Assembly: GCA_022393335.1 (NCBI GenBank)
Contig: JAJEKB010020275.1
Coordinates: 155,745-219,744, forward strand
DNA length: 64,000 nucleotides
Source: Macrotrachela quadricornifera
Taxonomy: Eukaryota > Rotifera > Eurotatoria > Philodinida > Philodinidae
Direction of reading: 5' to 3'
The notes under the pieces were generated by a model, which was not told where the DNA came from, ran no database searches, and saw only the letters and a list, made by a program, of their open reading frames with translations. The position numbers were made by a program, and so were the translations under genes. Within the stretch, counting starts at the first letter, position 1; each line of letters begins with the position of its first letter. Below, in pieces: positions 33,011-46,440 of this stretch.

Positions 33011-35064
33011 TTACGAAACAAATTTAAGTACTTCTTTCTAACTATATAATAATTATTTATACCAGTCTTCCGGTTTTTCTTTTGATCAGAGAACAATTAT
33101 GTTACAGTTTGCGACTTGAAACAATGAAGAAAATACTGAAAAATATATTTTTATTCCTACAACGATGGGAAGCGCATACTTCATTCACATCACTAATAAA
33201 ACAAACAATCTCCTCAAATATTCATCCTACGTTACTAATTCTTCAACGAGCAGAGATGCTAAAATAGATCTGTGTTATTTAGAAAATGTGATCATTAAGT
33301 TATATTAATAGATATTTAGATAGGAAGCGAGTGTTTTGATTATAGTATGATACAATCTTCTTTTACCAACAATAAACATTATTGTGGCACGATATTACTT
33401 AATAGTTAGATGGTGGAGAAATCTTATACTCGGTGATATTGGATTGCCTTCTTAAACATCTGAAATTATTTCTGTTTTTAAATTCCTTTTTGTATCTCAC
33501 TGAATGAAGTTTAAGACAGTTATAGATGAAAAAAATCAGGATGCAAAATAAAGTACTATGCAGAAGAAATGGATTCGGTTCGGGCTTTTGAAAATTCAAA
33601 GTGAGCAGAACTAAAGCCGAAGGAATTTCGAGAAACGCTAAACCGAATCGATCCGAACTTATAAAAAAGCTAAAACAAGTATTCAAAGAAGTTGGTCGAT
33701 GGCATTGATTCGCATTTTCTTTGAATCAAACTGATCCTATCTATATTTTGCAGCTATTTCAAATAATTTAATGTAACTGCCGTTTAGTTTAAATTGCTAC
33801 CTAAATACACCGAAAAAGTGTCAAAGCATTCTTTAGATAGCGAAATGTTTAATTAAAAAGTCTCTTTTTTGGGAAGCTACGCATCTGAGGTGGATCGTTT
33901 GAGTCATTTTGTTGAAATCTAAACTCAATTGCGGCATACATCTTTTCTCCATTGATGTTTCTATGCCAATTCGCGAAAAAAAAGAAGTAGTGCACAATAG
34001 GAAGTGATTTTGTCTACAGGACGAATATCATAAATGAAAATGTACGGTATAAAAAACGGGCTATATCCTTGTTATTTTGACTACATGATAGAATCATGTT
34101 TATTAAATATTTCTTGATTTTCAACTTGTTTATACGGCCATGACTGCTAATAGATCAATTATAATTGTATGATACCGTTAGAATAAAACTTATATGTTTA
34201 ACGATGACAGTTGTCGAATATAGAGTTCTACAGAGGGGATGCTTCCGATTCTCGTCCTCGGGCGCTATTCATATGATGCCATGTTTGGTATTTTCTTACA
34301 TTAATACGAATCAATTTCTAAGTGATTAATTTTGTGGTTGTTAGTGATTAGTGACTGGAAAGGAGATCACTCAAAAAACAATTCTTTTCAACGTTAGAAA
34401 AAGGCATTATAGGGTTTTCTAACATTCTAGAACAGGATCTGACGGCTAGTTACTTTGAATAAAGTGTCGAAATAAAGAGAGACTAGAGTTAACATACTTC
34501 ACGAATAACTGTTTTTACCAGTAAAAAAAACTGATACTCTAGAGACCTTTAACAGACACCTTAGACTTCACCCGTTGTGGAATATTAATTTGGCATAGCG
34601 AACTTTTTTTCTCTCTCCTATACGCTTGATTTTTCGGATCGAAAACTCCTTAATAACGATCATTAACGAGAAGACTAAGTCAATCTAAAACCGAATATCA
34701 TCTTATTTATAGATTCATACTTTCTGTTTTATTAAATATACTTTTTTACAAGCATTAAAAAACATTAGAATATGCATATGCGCACGTATTGCTATAGAAC
34801 CCATATGGTCGATTCTTTTCGATCTGAAATTTGTCCATAAGAATTTGAGAAATCTATCAGATCAAGAATTTCACCAAGATTAACATTCAGAAATTCGTAT
34901 TTCAATCATAAAATATTTTCCTTCATTGTCTTTGACAAAAGGACGGGAGGACGTTTTCAGGACATTTCGGCTCAATTAAAAAGTCAAGATACATCTGGAT
35001 AAAACTTGCAGCAAACGTTTGCCGTAGTCATAGTAGTCATCCCTAAAAATTTTACGACGTCATA

Positions 35065-36349
35065 CATAGGTCTGTCCAAAAGTTCCTAGATTGTTAAACA
35101 AATATATAAAGACAAAACGAAGTTTAAGTTTTATTTTACTAAATGTTCAAAATAGTCACCATGATTTTTTTACAAAGTTCCCTCCTTTCTAATAGGTTTT
35201 CAAAAGTTTTTTTAAATTCTTCTTTTGGTATATTTTTCATCATCTTGGAAGTCGCACAAGTCAATGATTTTTCATTTGACTGATCAGTTAAATTCCGTTT
35301 TTTGTAATCATTTAGCCAATAATCACACGTTGCAAGGTCAGGTGAATATTGTGAATGCGGCATTGTATTGATATGTTTTTCTGTTAAATAATTAATAACA
35401 TCTGAATGATGATGGAGTCCAGCATTGCCATGAAGCATTTTTATATCTTTTGTATTATTTGACTTTCTTTGTTTCCATATTTCTTTGAAAATAGGCTTAA
35501 GGCAGTTTTGTATATAATAAATATGACCTGTAGTCTCGTCATTATCAATGGCATGTATAAGAATAGGACTGTACAATTTAAAGAATATACAAATTTACTT
35601 CAACGAACAGTAGTTGTTGGCGATTCACCTTCACTAACACAGCTTGCATTTGTTGACTTGTGATCAATCTGCCAATGGTAAATCTACGTCACATCACCTG
35701 TTATAATATTACATAACCGCCAGGAACCATTCCGAAATTTCACCAAATTTCTATTACAAAGTTTAATATGTTCTTCCTTTTGTTCATTAGTCAGTTGATG
35801 AGGTAACCAAGGTAGTGTCATTTTTTTATGTTAAGACAATCGTGGATATTCGTGATATTGTACCATGAGAGATCGATGTCTCAGCCATAATGTCATCATA
35901 AGTTCAATATGGATCATTGTTGATAACCTCTCGTACCAGTTCAATATTTTCATCTGTAAGCAAGGAAACCGAATGACCAGATCGAGGATCATTATTGACA
36001 TTTTTTCTTCCTTCACGGACACGCTTTGACCACTCTGCAACTGTTGAATATTGTGAAGCTTTAGATCCCAAAGCTGTTATAAGTTTTGCGTAAATTGTCT
36101 TTGAATTTATTTCCTAAGTAGTTCAACCTTTTATATAATATCGATTGAATTCATTAATCATTTCTGAAATTTTTTCTATTTCAAATTAAAGTTTATCGAA
36201 AAAATATTGTTTCTAAGCTCGAAACAGAGTTACTGTATCTTTAACTATAGACAATGCACTCCACGATTTATTCATGCAAAAAACACTTCAATGCTAATTG
36301 GTTCGTAGAATTGCCACTAGCAATCTAGGAAGTTTTAGACAGATCTAAG
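35065..36349 (-). mobile_element. full-length but inactive mariner element
   Basis: 1285 bp, flanked by TA (35063-35064 and 36350-36351). The inverted repeats are 32 bp with 27 matches (left begins CATAGGTCTGTC, right begins CTTAGATCTGTC, both continuing with TTCCTAGATTG). The length equals that of a typical complete mariner, so both ends are retained. The ends share the CTTAGGTC-type start with the intronic element at 12481-13341, suggesting one family. Confidence 0.92.
35139..36240 (-). pseudogene. mariner (DD34D) transposase pseudogene
   Basis: Reads on the minus strand with several breaks. The HTH/linker part (WSKRVREGRKNVNNDPRSGH) and a TYDDIMAETSISHGTISRI segment are separated by an in-frame stop. 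The first catalytic region (TGDVT) is followed by a stop. The C-terminal 145 codons remain open, ending near 35139. The second catalytic position reads HGNAGLHH where mariners have HDNARPH, so the Asp is replaced by Gly. Exactly 34 residues later the third Asp is present in SPDLATCDYW. With stops, frameshifts and a lost catalytic Asp, it cannot be active. Confidence 0.9.
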
Positions 36350-36974
36350 TATGTAGATAGCCTTATCTTTTTAAGTCTTACCTCGTTATAACCTTAATCA
36401 ACCTTTAACTATTTACGTTTAACCTTTGACTTGACATAGAGAAACACGCACTGAACAATGTATTTAAGAAGATACTCAAATCTATTATTTCATATAAGTG
36501 AGCACATACATACAATTACCTACAGTAAGTATAAAATATTGGTATAATTTGTCCATATTGAATGGATAAATCTGTCGATCTATAAGAAATACTATAAATT
36601 TAACATTCCCATGATATACTTGGTTTTATCATGTAACGAAAAGTAGATCTCATTTGTTTTTTTTCTTTATCTATGTGACTATTACTTCGAAGTTCGATGT
36701 CAATTGACAATTTGAAGACAAAGGAAGAGAATATGTATCTACTCCGAAATCGGTCTCTAATCTTTGTTAATCATTTTCACTGAAAAGGTGGACTTGATTG
36801 TTCTTACAAGACTATATCATAAACTTTCGTTATTGACAACTGCACTGTAAATTAAAATATAGCGATACATTGATGCCAAAGAAATACTTTTAAATGTTAC
36901 AAGAATTATTGTGGGAAAAGAGGAGAAAAGTTTAAAATTTATGAAACTGTTTCGTTCTTGTCTATGAAAGTTAT
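36350..36974. other. intergenic, nothing recognised
   Basis: AT-rich spacer between the mariner element and the 3' end of the cytochrome P450 gene. Confidence 0.6.
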
Positions 36975-38635
36975 TTAGTCGAACATGATGGTAACACCAA
37001 TATGTTTGGGTAAGATCGTATCTGTTTGTTTATATCCGCCCGCATTGAGTTCGGGTCCTCCATCACCAAATGTGACATGTTGCATGATTCGTGTGAAAAT
37101 CGCTTTGAGTTCAAGGCGTGCAAAATCTTGACCAAGGCATTGACGATGACCACCACCGAATGTCAGGAAAGCTACTTTGCTATTGTCATCATTACCTTCA
37201 ATGAGATATCGTTCGGGATGAAATTCACCCGGATTCATCGATCCCAAACAATAGCGTTGATCTCTGTGTAAGTTATAAAACGGAATAACAACTTGATCAC
37301 CTTTCCTCAAACAAGCGCCACTTGACGGTAGTTGATCATCAGCTACCAACGTTCGCAAAGTAGCCAGAGCAGGTGGCACTAAACGAAGTAATTCACGAAA
37401 TACACAATCCAAATAAGTCAATGACTCAAGTTGTTCTATTGATAGACGTTGATAATTGTATTCAGCTAGTTCTTTTTTGAGTTTATTCTGTACATGTGGA
37501 TGCTTACTCATAAAGAAAATAAACCAGGCAAGAGCAGTTGAAGTCGTACTAAAACCAGCTGAAAGAAAGGAAAGCATTTCTCCAATTACTTCTGCTCGAG
37601 AGAGGCCTAAAACAGAAAAAAATGCGATAAATGAAAAATCTTCGATGTAATTCTTAACCTTTCTTGTCTTCTGCTGATTTTTTCTCTTCAAGTTTTTCGT
37701 CTTCTTGTAATGAAGCTACTAATGAACTGATTAAACTGATCCTTTTACGTTCAGCTCTCACTTCCGGTGTTTCTCTTAATTCCTGTTCAATCATATTCTG
37801 CAAATACCGATCAATAATCGATTGTGCTCGTCGAAATTCAGGATTCAGCAACAAATAAATACGACCGATGATCCTAGGCATTTGAATGAGAGCTAATCCT
37901 GTTCCGAGATGAGTGTGTAGTGCACGAGTGAGTTCATTTTTATTGCTATTAAATTCATCATCAAGTGTCTGAAGATCATAATCGAAACCAATATAACCAA
38001 AGATAGCAAGTAATAGTTGTTGAGATTGTTCAATCATATTTACATGAACCTGTGTTGGATCATTGTTATAATTACGCCAACGAGTCAACAGTTTGTCCGT
38101 ACAATCGTTTATTGTGTCCAAGTGTGTGTTGACTTTGTTACGGCGAAATAAAGGACCAACGATATTAACATGGCGCTTAAAATCAGCTCCTAAAATTTAT
38201 AGATTGACTTTGATCTATTCATATCAAATACATCGAGAACGAGAGAAACAAAAAGAAATTGATCATATTCAAACCTTTCATGACTAGAACTGCATATGGA
38301 TTGAGAAGACTGATTTGGTCGACAAAAAGATCCGCTTGATCATAGATATATCGATGACTAAATATATGTTGAACATCTTCCAGACGACTAACAACAACGA
38401 TGCGCGAAGGACCGAGCCAATATTGGAAAACATCGCCAAATTTTGCTTTCAGCTTTAGAAATATTATATTCATAGGAATATTTTGCCAGATAACACCAGT
38501 TTGGAGTAAATTACCGAAGAGAAAGTAAGGTGGCAAGCCAGGTATTGGACCATGCAAAGTGAAATAAACACGTTTTATATAGTAGAATAATACTGTTATA
38601 AAAAGAGTGACAACAATGGGCGTGAGTGATAGCAT
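36975..38635 (-). CDS. cytochrome P450, three exons
   Basis: Haem-thiolate monooxygenase, probably anchored in the endoplasmic reticulum. Exons are 38635-38275, 38189-37659 and 37606-36975, with introns of 85 and 52 bp, both phase 1. Starting at the ATG at 38635 gives 507 residues, the usual P450 length, with an N-terminal anchor (LTPIVVTLFITVLFYYI) and a proline-rich hinge (HGPIPGLPP). An ATG further up (38746) is in frame and would add 37 residues. The I-helix reads SAGFSTTSTALAW, the K-helix ExxR motif is FRELLRL, FHPERYL follows, and the haem-binding loop FGGGHRQCLG has its cysteine at about residue 454. All key residues are present, so it should be functional. Substrate and CYP family are not assignable by eye. 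Confidence 0.93.
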
Positions 38636-38989
38636 ATTTATGAGAAACGCGTATGACTGAAATACGCAAGTATTCTGACTGTCATTTATTTTTTTTTCTG
38701 TTCTATTCCCTTCGTCGAGAAGAAAGCTTATCAGCAAAAAAAACATCGAAAAGCAATGGGAGTCAAAATCTTTTTCTTCTTCTTTCTTTCTTCCTCTGCT
38801 GATTCGGTCGGCATGATCTAGAAGAAATATAAATATAGTAGTGTGTCGATTTTGAGTATGAAAGAGTTTTTGTCTTCTTTTTTCTACTAGTCGATCTTCT
38901 TACTTGATAGATGGATATAATGAATGTAAGATACAGGCACAGCAAAACCGTAGTGAAAAATCTTTTTTTAAATAATGCATCATTCAATA

Positions 38990-40261
38990 GAGAATTTCCA
39001 GGCCGTCAAGAATATGCGTGCCTTGCGTTTTCTTAAACCTTTATTTCGATCGACAAATTGAAAAAACTTGGCACGCGTTGAAAACAAATAATTTGACAAC
39101 TTTTCATAGATTTCTCTTTTTCTAAAAAGTATGTTACGAAATAGAATTTTCTAACTTAGTTTTTCTGATAGATCATAGAAAACTAAATAAACAAATGGTT
39201 TCACATCATTTTTAGAACAAAGCATTGGCTCACAAAATAATTTTCCAACACCCATGCTCAAAAATTGAAACTTAATTTTGCAAGTCTATGAGAGGTTTTT
39301 CTTAGAAAAGGTAGGGCCAATATCTTTACATGGTTAGATGGGTAGTTACAAAGTTACAAAGAGTTTTCTTAAAATCGGTTAGGTAATTTTTGTTTATTCT
39401 TTTCTGTTCTCTCCAAACATAGTCAAAATATACTCAAATAGATTGAAATTGATACTCAATCTAGCAGACACTCTTGAGATCTTAAGAAACTTTCTGGAAC
39501 ACTTGGTTTCCTGTCATCGACTCGCTCAAAAAGATATCTAGAGAAAAATAATCGATTATGCTAAGTTCAGTGATGAGATTCGTTTTTTGTTTCAAAGCGA
39601 CTCTGCATTTCTATCGCAACTTTATGACATCTTATATTCTCACCATACGACCAAGATAGTCAATACTACGTAGAAAAACTCGCTATAGAAGTGTGGAATC
39701 GCTTTGAAACAAAAAACGAATATCATCATTGAACTTAGCATAACCGATTACTTCTGTTCAGATGTATTGTTGAGTGAGTCGATGGCAGGAAACCAAGTCT
39801 TTCAGAAAGTTTCTTAAGATCTCAAGAGTATGTGTGTTGGATTGGGCATCGATTTTAATCTATTTGAGTATATTTTGACTATGTTGGAGGAGAACAGAAA
39901 AGAATAAACAATAATTACCTGACAGATTTTAAGAAAACTCTTTGTAACTTTGGAACTATCCATCTAACCGATCTAACCATGTAAAGATATTGGCTCTAAC
40001 ATTTCCTAAGATTTTTGAGCATGGGTCTTGAAAAATTATTTTGTGAGTCAATGCTCTCTTTTTAAAATGATTTTAAACCAGTTACTTATTCAGTTTTCTA
40101 TGATCTATTAGAAAAACTAAGTTAGAAGATTCTATCGCGTAACATACTTTTTAGAAAAAGAGAAATCTATGAAAAGTTGCCAAATTATTTCAATTTGTCG
40201 ACCGAAATAAAGGTTTAAGAAAACGCAAGACATACATATTCTTGACGACCTTGAAATTCTC
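38990..40261. repeat. giant imperfect palindrome, about 1.27 kb
   Basis: The left half matches the reverse complement of the right half almost end to end, with a centre near 39626. Examples: ACTCTTGAGATCTTAAGAAA on the left pairs with the complement near 39815-39840; AATAAAGGTTTAAGAAAACG near 40206 pairs with the left end near 39020-39050; and TTGCGTTTTCTTAAACC pairs with GGTTTAAGAAAACGCAA. The outer ends GAGAATTTC/GAAATTCTC are flanked by TA on both sides, as expected for a Tc1/mariner-class fold-back insertion, though TA is weak evidence in AT-rich DNA. No coding capacity is visible. It fills the space between the P450 5' end and the GPCR 3' end. Confidence 0.88.
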
Positions 40262-40492
40262 TATCAAATCGTGTATGATTTGAAAAAGTAATTTTTTCAC
40301 TGCATTTTTGCTTTGCGTGCATCATACTTGTCATAAACAAAATTAGACAATTAAAATTTATTCTTCCTTTCATTCATGACGAATGTATGAAGATTTTTAT
40401 TTCAATAATTATTACAATTAATTCATAACTTGGGGGATGTGATATAGATCTCATCCTCGTTCATACTCGCATATTCTCGAAATAGTGTATAT

Positions 40493-41459
40493 TTAATGTG
40501 GTGTTATTTGGTGTTGTTGTCGCCATGGAAATATTTGTTCTTTCACCTTTTGTCGAAAACTTTTCGAGGAAATCAAAAATGTGTAACAACTTCCCTACAA
40601 AATCAAATATTATACATATCAAATTATCTAATAAAAAAATCAATTAACATACAACATAATATAGATATGTTGCCATACTAAAGATAGAAGAGATGAAATA
40701 TTCTTTTAATTGTCGATCAAAATCTTTTATAACGACATTGGTAATTACACTGTAAATATTGAAAATGCCATATGGAAGTAAACTAATAGCAACAAGTACT
40801 ACATGAATCAGAGTCATTCTTATTAATTGACGATCCACTTGTAATTCAACAAGATTTATTCTTCGATGAATATTACGATAAGTTAACCATCCAAATATGA
40901 TCATGATTAGAAGTGGTATTGCACAAATAATACCAATTATATACACTAATGCATAGATCGTAAAACCAGCATTCATATTCACACAACTGTTATTAATCGG
41001 TGAAATATCAAAAAATAAAAGAATAGGAATTCCATGAAGAAACCAGATACTGATAACAATGAATACAATTCGATGAGCCCATTGGATTTGACTATAACGT
41101 CGAAGAAACACACTTTCTGATGTAATTAAAAATTGATCTATTGTAGCCAAACATGAACAAGTTACAGATATTATAGCAGGCGTAATGAGAAAGAATTGCC
41201 GTATTTTACACCATACACTTGATGTTCCAGTTACATTAATACTATAACCTACATTTAGAATACGAACTGTAAGATTAAGTAGTATGTAAACAATGTTGTC
41301 TATTGAACCAATAAGAAAATAAAATGTACAAGGATTCGTACGATAAGTACGCACTTTTGAGAATACTAAAATATTAATTCCATTACCAATGATACCTGTG
41401 ATAAAAAGAAAATAACCACTATAAAGTGTAAATTGTTGAGTATAGTATAATAATGTCAT
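40493..41459 (-). CDS. rhodopsin-like GPCR (FMRFamide/peptide-receptor-like), two exons
   Basis: Exon 1 is 41459-40653 and exon 2 is 40594-40493, with a 58 bp phase-0 intron (donor GTATGT, acceptor TTGTAG), giving 302 residues. The join replaces an early stop by a natural end: TYLYYV then GSCYTFLISSKSFRQKVKEQ, the usual TM7-to-tail transition with a basic helix 8. TM1 has GNGINILVF, TM3 ends ATIDQFLI (an IDQ variant of DRY), and the TM3 cysteine (SVWCKIRQ) and ECL2 cysteine (NNSCVNMN) are present; TM6 carries LLPYGIF. The ATG at 41459 was chosen; a TTG 15 bases upstream merely extends the frame. It probably senses a small peptide; the ligand is unknown. Confidence 0.85.
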
Positions 41460-43900
41460 GATCGTTATTTTCAATCACTAAAAATAATGAATATATAAAC
41501 GAAATAAGAAAAGAATGAGAATTAATTTATTTCTCGCCTTATTGAAATCGAAAGTAAAAAAGAAGTTTTGTGTTCAAACGAGTATCAAGGATCGATTACA
41601 ATTATGAAATGAACTAAAAAAAACAACAGCAATAATAATTTTGTTCTAAAATGCTGCTTATCAAATTCAACATAAGTAGAATGATTTACCATCATAGAAA
41701 TGTTCTTTTATATTGTTATTATAAAAAGTGTTGTTGAAAAAAAATGTTATATTAATTGGAGCGAATAAAAATAAAAAGAAATGAATAAACCAACAGTTAT
41801 AGAAGAGAGAAGCAACAAGTAGAACAATTATCATCTAATTTTGGTTAAACATCACTGAATAATCTCTACTTCAAATTCAAAAAAACGAATAAACTTTTGC
41901 AATATTCTAAGTTAGTATTAACACGACAAAGTAAATGGCATTCTATCATATAAATATATATAAGATGGAACACATTGTATCTAAAGATATACTCAATTTG
42001 ATTAATGAATCGAGATCAAAAGTATTTTAAAAAAATATCAAGGAAATAAAACGTATTGCGTCTTTCAAATTGGGATTACAATAAAGAATTTATGAACTCA
42101 TCATATAGGGTTTGTAATGATAGTTAGACGACATTAATCATGAGATTTTGTTGAAACATAGATTCGTACAAAATACAGAGAAATAACGAATGTCTGTTGA
42201 TAAAAATGCACTTAGATAAATAAGGAGAAGAAGATAACTTATATATATTGTGGATAGAACAGAAATGACCTATTTTCTGAGATAATTTTTATATTTTTCT
42301 TACTGCTTAAATTTAATATATCATTCAGTGAAAGGAAAAAGTCATTCATGCCGTTTATAAGCTCACATACCATTATCTATCTATATTTATAAGTGTCAAA
42401 TTAAATCTATTCTTATGTGAATATGCGCACGAATTGTTTCACTGCTTTAATATCCTTTTACATCTATTCACATCATTATGCTAAAACTCTAATTTCTCAG
42501 TGCATATATGTATATATTGTCGAATGAAAGATCCATATTTTGACTTCAAAGATGTTGCACCGATAAACTTTGTATGTGGGTGTGTGTATTAAATTATATC
42601 TATTCCATTTTGAGGATGTGATGTTTGAGTGGATGGAGAACACATCTATTCCATTATATTGAGATTAAGTCTGGCAAATGATTTGAATCTACGTATCATC
42701 TAAATTAGTGGTGTACCTAAAGATTGATTTAACTAGCTGTTGTCCTTCCATCAACAGCCTTATCACACTACGCCAATAAAAAAAATTTTTATCATGATTT
42801 ATACTATTTGAGACAGGTTTTTCTTAAGGTCATGCAATATTTCTCTACAATCTACGTTTTCCGGATAATGTTAATAGTCTAATTCAAATTCTGTTTCAGA
42901 ATAATGATTTCAACATTTTCTATTCATGATTTTATAATAATTAGAACTTTTCTATTACATATCTATGCAAAAAATACGTCGAAAATAATGCTTTAAAATG
43001 ATAATTTATTTCTCGCATCTAAAGTATTCTTATCCGACCTAGTTGAAGGATTTGGAATTTTTTTCATCTTAACATGATTTTTATCGAAATCTCATCAAGG
43101 AAACGGTTACATAAAAAATATTGTTCTTTATTGTACGTTACTTGTTAGATCTAAACGTCTATTATTATATCATACAGAAAAAAAATTCTTAACGTTTTGA
43201 CAAATTAATAAACTAAAGAAATCGATACTGAATGCTGTACTTATACAACAACTTGAAATTTTAATAATATGACTTACAACTAAGATACATATCTATATGT
43301 CGTTTCCTTTTTTGAGATTGTTCTGTACATCATTTTGAAATTATTAAACGAAAAAATTGATCATAAGCAATGAACTCATCATTATGACTTAAATTATTTT
43401 TGACGTCTGAAATCCTTTGTTATTTTTATTTTTACATGAAGGTAAAAATTGGTATTATAATTTTCTTTCTTTCTTAATTTAATTACGAAACACTACATAG
43501 GTGAACGTCAAGAATAAATAGACCTCAATTAACGAAAGTATTGGAATATAAATACTAATAGTGTATTTCAAAAAGATTTCCTATTCCTCATGTATTTATA
43601 ACCCGATCATTATGTTATAAACATTCTTTTTATTAGTTCGAGTTTTTATCAAGAATTAGTTGTTACTGTTTAGATAGACAGAAATCACTTGCTTTATGAA
43701 ATACGAGATATCTGAAATAAATTAGTTCTCATAAATACCAACGAACACTCATTCGTGGCATTATTGATAATTAATGCGTACACTCATATTGGCTACTGAA
43801 ACGTCATACGTTACGATGCGAAAGTTTTTTTTTTCCATTTGAATTATTGATGAATCCTTCAGATTTGATGCAGAAAACCTTATCGTTCTGCTCTACTAAT
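41460..43900. other. intergenic, nothing recognised
   Basis: About 2.4 kb of AT-rich sequence upstream of the GPCR. I see no gene, tRNA or clear repeat. Confidence 0.55.
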
Positions 43901-46440
43901 GTCGAGTTTTACCAAGTTGAATTTTTTCCAATTCGATGAAATTCATTCATAATATTCTATAATGTACTTTGATCTAGAGTCGAACACGCAAAAACATTCT
44001 CATCCATAGAAAGGTCCATTCCATCTTCTTTCAAGACAATCATGTTTTCGTCGGTATCTGTTTCTTTGTTCCTGTATTTTTCAACTTTTTGCAAGTGTGT
44101 ACGAGTCGTTCATTCGAGGTTATTGTAGTAATGCCAGGTTTCTAGTTGTATGATCTGATAGCAACGTAAGAACATAGCTTATGAGAGTATGTCGGTGATA
44201 TTCCATGGCCTTTTTGTACTGACCAATTTTGCACAAGACGACATCAATATTATCTCAGGTTATTGCCAGTCCTGGATCACAAGGAGGTAAATATTTCTTG
44301 TGCTTGTTCAACACGCATTAATAGTAAAACCATACTTTTCTCAATGGTTCACGTTTCCGCTAGATCATACTGATGTTGCTCAAATAGGAAGAAACTCTTT
44401 CTCAAGCGATAATGCTTTATAACAGTAGATCATGACTATTCTGTAATGTTCATTTTATAAAAAAAGAAAATCGATATTGTTCCAAATAGTTGTCCACTGG
44501 GTTCGATGTTCGGAGTTCTTTGATGATAATCCCAGTAAAGTATTTTTATAGTAGAATAAAGCTTTTCTTATTTTTGTTTAGATATTCATATACGGAAGCA
44601 AATCCTTAAAAAGTTGCCACAAGATAATATGACCATGAGAACTGGAATTAAGCATAATTTCTTGTGTTTGTCGTAAATACCGAAGTGTATCTTGACATAC
44701 AAGAGAAAGATCTTTTAAGGTACTAGCCATATCTTTGTGAGTCTGTGGAAGAATTTGTATCTGAATTTCTAGGAATCGTTCATAGTAACTACAGGCTTGG
44801 AATAATTGTCAATGCTGCTGTATATCTCAATTATACTTATATAAGCTGCCAACAAATCTGAATGATCAGACGGTAAGAGTATCAGTTGATAAGATAGAGC
44901 TATTTATTAGCGCCAATCCAGTGCTGTAATAGTTTGACAGAAATCCATCCAAGCTAGGTGTAGGTTAATATATAGAACAGCGACATGTTCATTTTTGAAA
45001 ATGGAGAGCATGATGGTAAGGAAGATACACCCAAGCGATCAAGCCTAATAACGAATATGAAGCTAACTGAGCAGAGAATTCAGTTGAATCCAGATCTTCA
45101 AGTTTTTATTGCTAATAGCTCAGAATTAAATAGGTCTACATTTTCATTATGTTCGAGATCGAATCTTCTTTGAACAGTAACTCACAAAAGCGTTTTGCTT
45201 GAATACATTCTCCCGCACGGTCAAGAAAATTACTCATGACGAGTAATGTCGATCTTTCGCTGATACTTTTTGTGAAAAAATATACTCTAAACAATTCATC
45301 GATGTCACATTGCTCGAGTAACGTTAATTGGACTAATCAAAGATCATTATTCTAAGGGTCGACATCATCAATACGAAATACACTGTACTCATACTGAAAA
45401 GCACTTCGCTCTCATCTTGATTATAATTTACATCTTGAATATTAGCAAAGGACGAGTTTAGTAGTTTATCAGTCTTGTTTTCAAGTTGAATTTGGAATAG
45501 TACACGTATGAAATATGGTTGAACAATGGCACATGAATTGAAAGATAGAGCCACATCTATTTCAGTGGTTGTTGATAGAAGTATGTTCACAGAATAGATA
45601 CCACCCTTGTTCTCTCTCAATTTAAATATTTTTCTGCCAAAATTATTTGACTGCGGTAGACAGTTTGTAATGGTAATTATGTCTCTTGTATCTAATAAAG
45701 GTGAGTTAATTGTTGTTGCAAATCCACGAAAAAAAGTAATGAAATTTGAAGATATTGCCCATGTTTCGAGCGCGAAAGGCTCGATGAATAAGGCGGAATA
45801 GAAAACAATCACGCGCGTACCATCGAATGATCTGATCAAAAGTACATGTATCCTCAAATTTAGCGAGTTTCTTCAACTCAGACTTATTTTTGGCGTAACA
45901 ACATCGGCATTCCTTGATTACGTCTTGTTTGTCATGTGCACTCTGGGGTAAGCGAGCCAAACTATCAATGAGTAACTGAGACTACATAAAGTTAGCTGGA
46001 ACTTTGTTAATATTTTGTAAAGATGTTTGGTGTACATCTTGAATGATAAAGATATTTGCAGAGATGAAATGGTGCACGAGTAAGTTGGTATTGCGCTGAA
46101 TACATTGTAGATGTTCGAATATTTACTTGCTCATTCTCTACGCTTAATAAAATTATCACAAAAAATATATACACCGACGATCTCTGCTTATTCCTGAACG
46201 TGTGATAATGTATCCTTATTAAGTGATTTACTAACAATGAGCAGTACTTTGTCACCCATGTCAAGTGTCAATAAAGGAGTGAGATAATTCTCGACAGTGT
46301 GAAAAACAAAAAGACACGCGAAAAACTGATCCAGATCAATTCAACGATTAAGATGGTCTGATTCGGTCATATTTTTAGTTATTTGTTGATCCGATCAAAC
46401 TATTTCAAATTCTGCATTTAACGTTTTGCTCATTTTTGAT
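43900..46440 (-). pseudogene. decayed ADP-ribosyltransferase plus TPR gene
   Basis: Reads on the minus strand as broken pieces of a known bdelloid-type architecture. Near 46.26-46.1 kb is an N-terminal segment with VYIFCDNFIKRREWA. From about 45.96 kb comes RLPQSAHDKQDVIKECRCCY and an arginine-ADP-ribosyltransferase-like domain with the STTTEID motif (about 45565) and the acidic DESEVLF motif (about 45400). Below 44.9 kb are TPR-like helices (YYERFLEIQIQILPQTHKD, YYKALSLEKEFLP, IGQYKKAMEYH). Stops and frameshifts are frequent throughout, particularly in the TPR part. The family transfers ADP-ribose from NAD to protein side chains; this copy should not make a complete enzyme. The boundaries are approximate. 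Confidence 0.7.

Larger units (their letters stand above)
28780..35064. other. gene-poor region rich in mobile-element debris
   Basis: About 6.3 kb with no supported protein gene. It holds hAT elements at 29954-30120 and 32103-32276, a diverged direct repeat near 31016-31110 and 31242-31335, an AT-rich tandem repeat (32465-32885) and a Tigger-like end near 32976-33010. Remaining open frames are short and unsupported. Confidence 0.55.
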
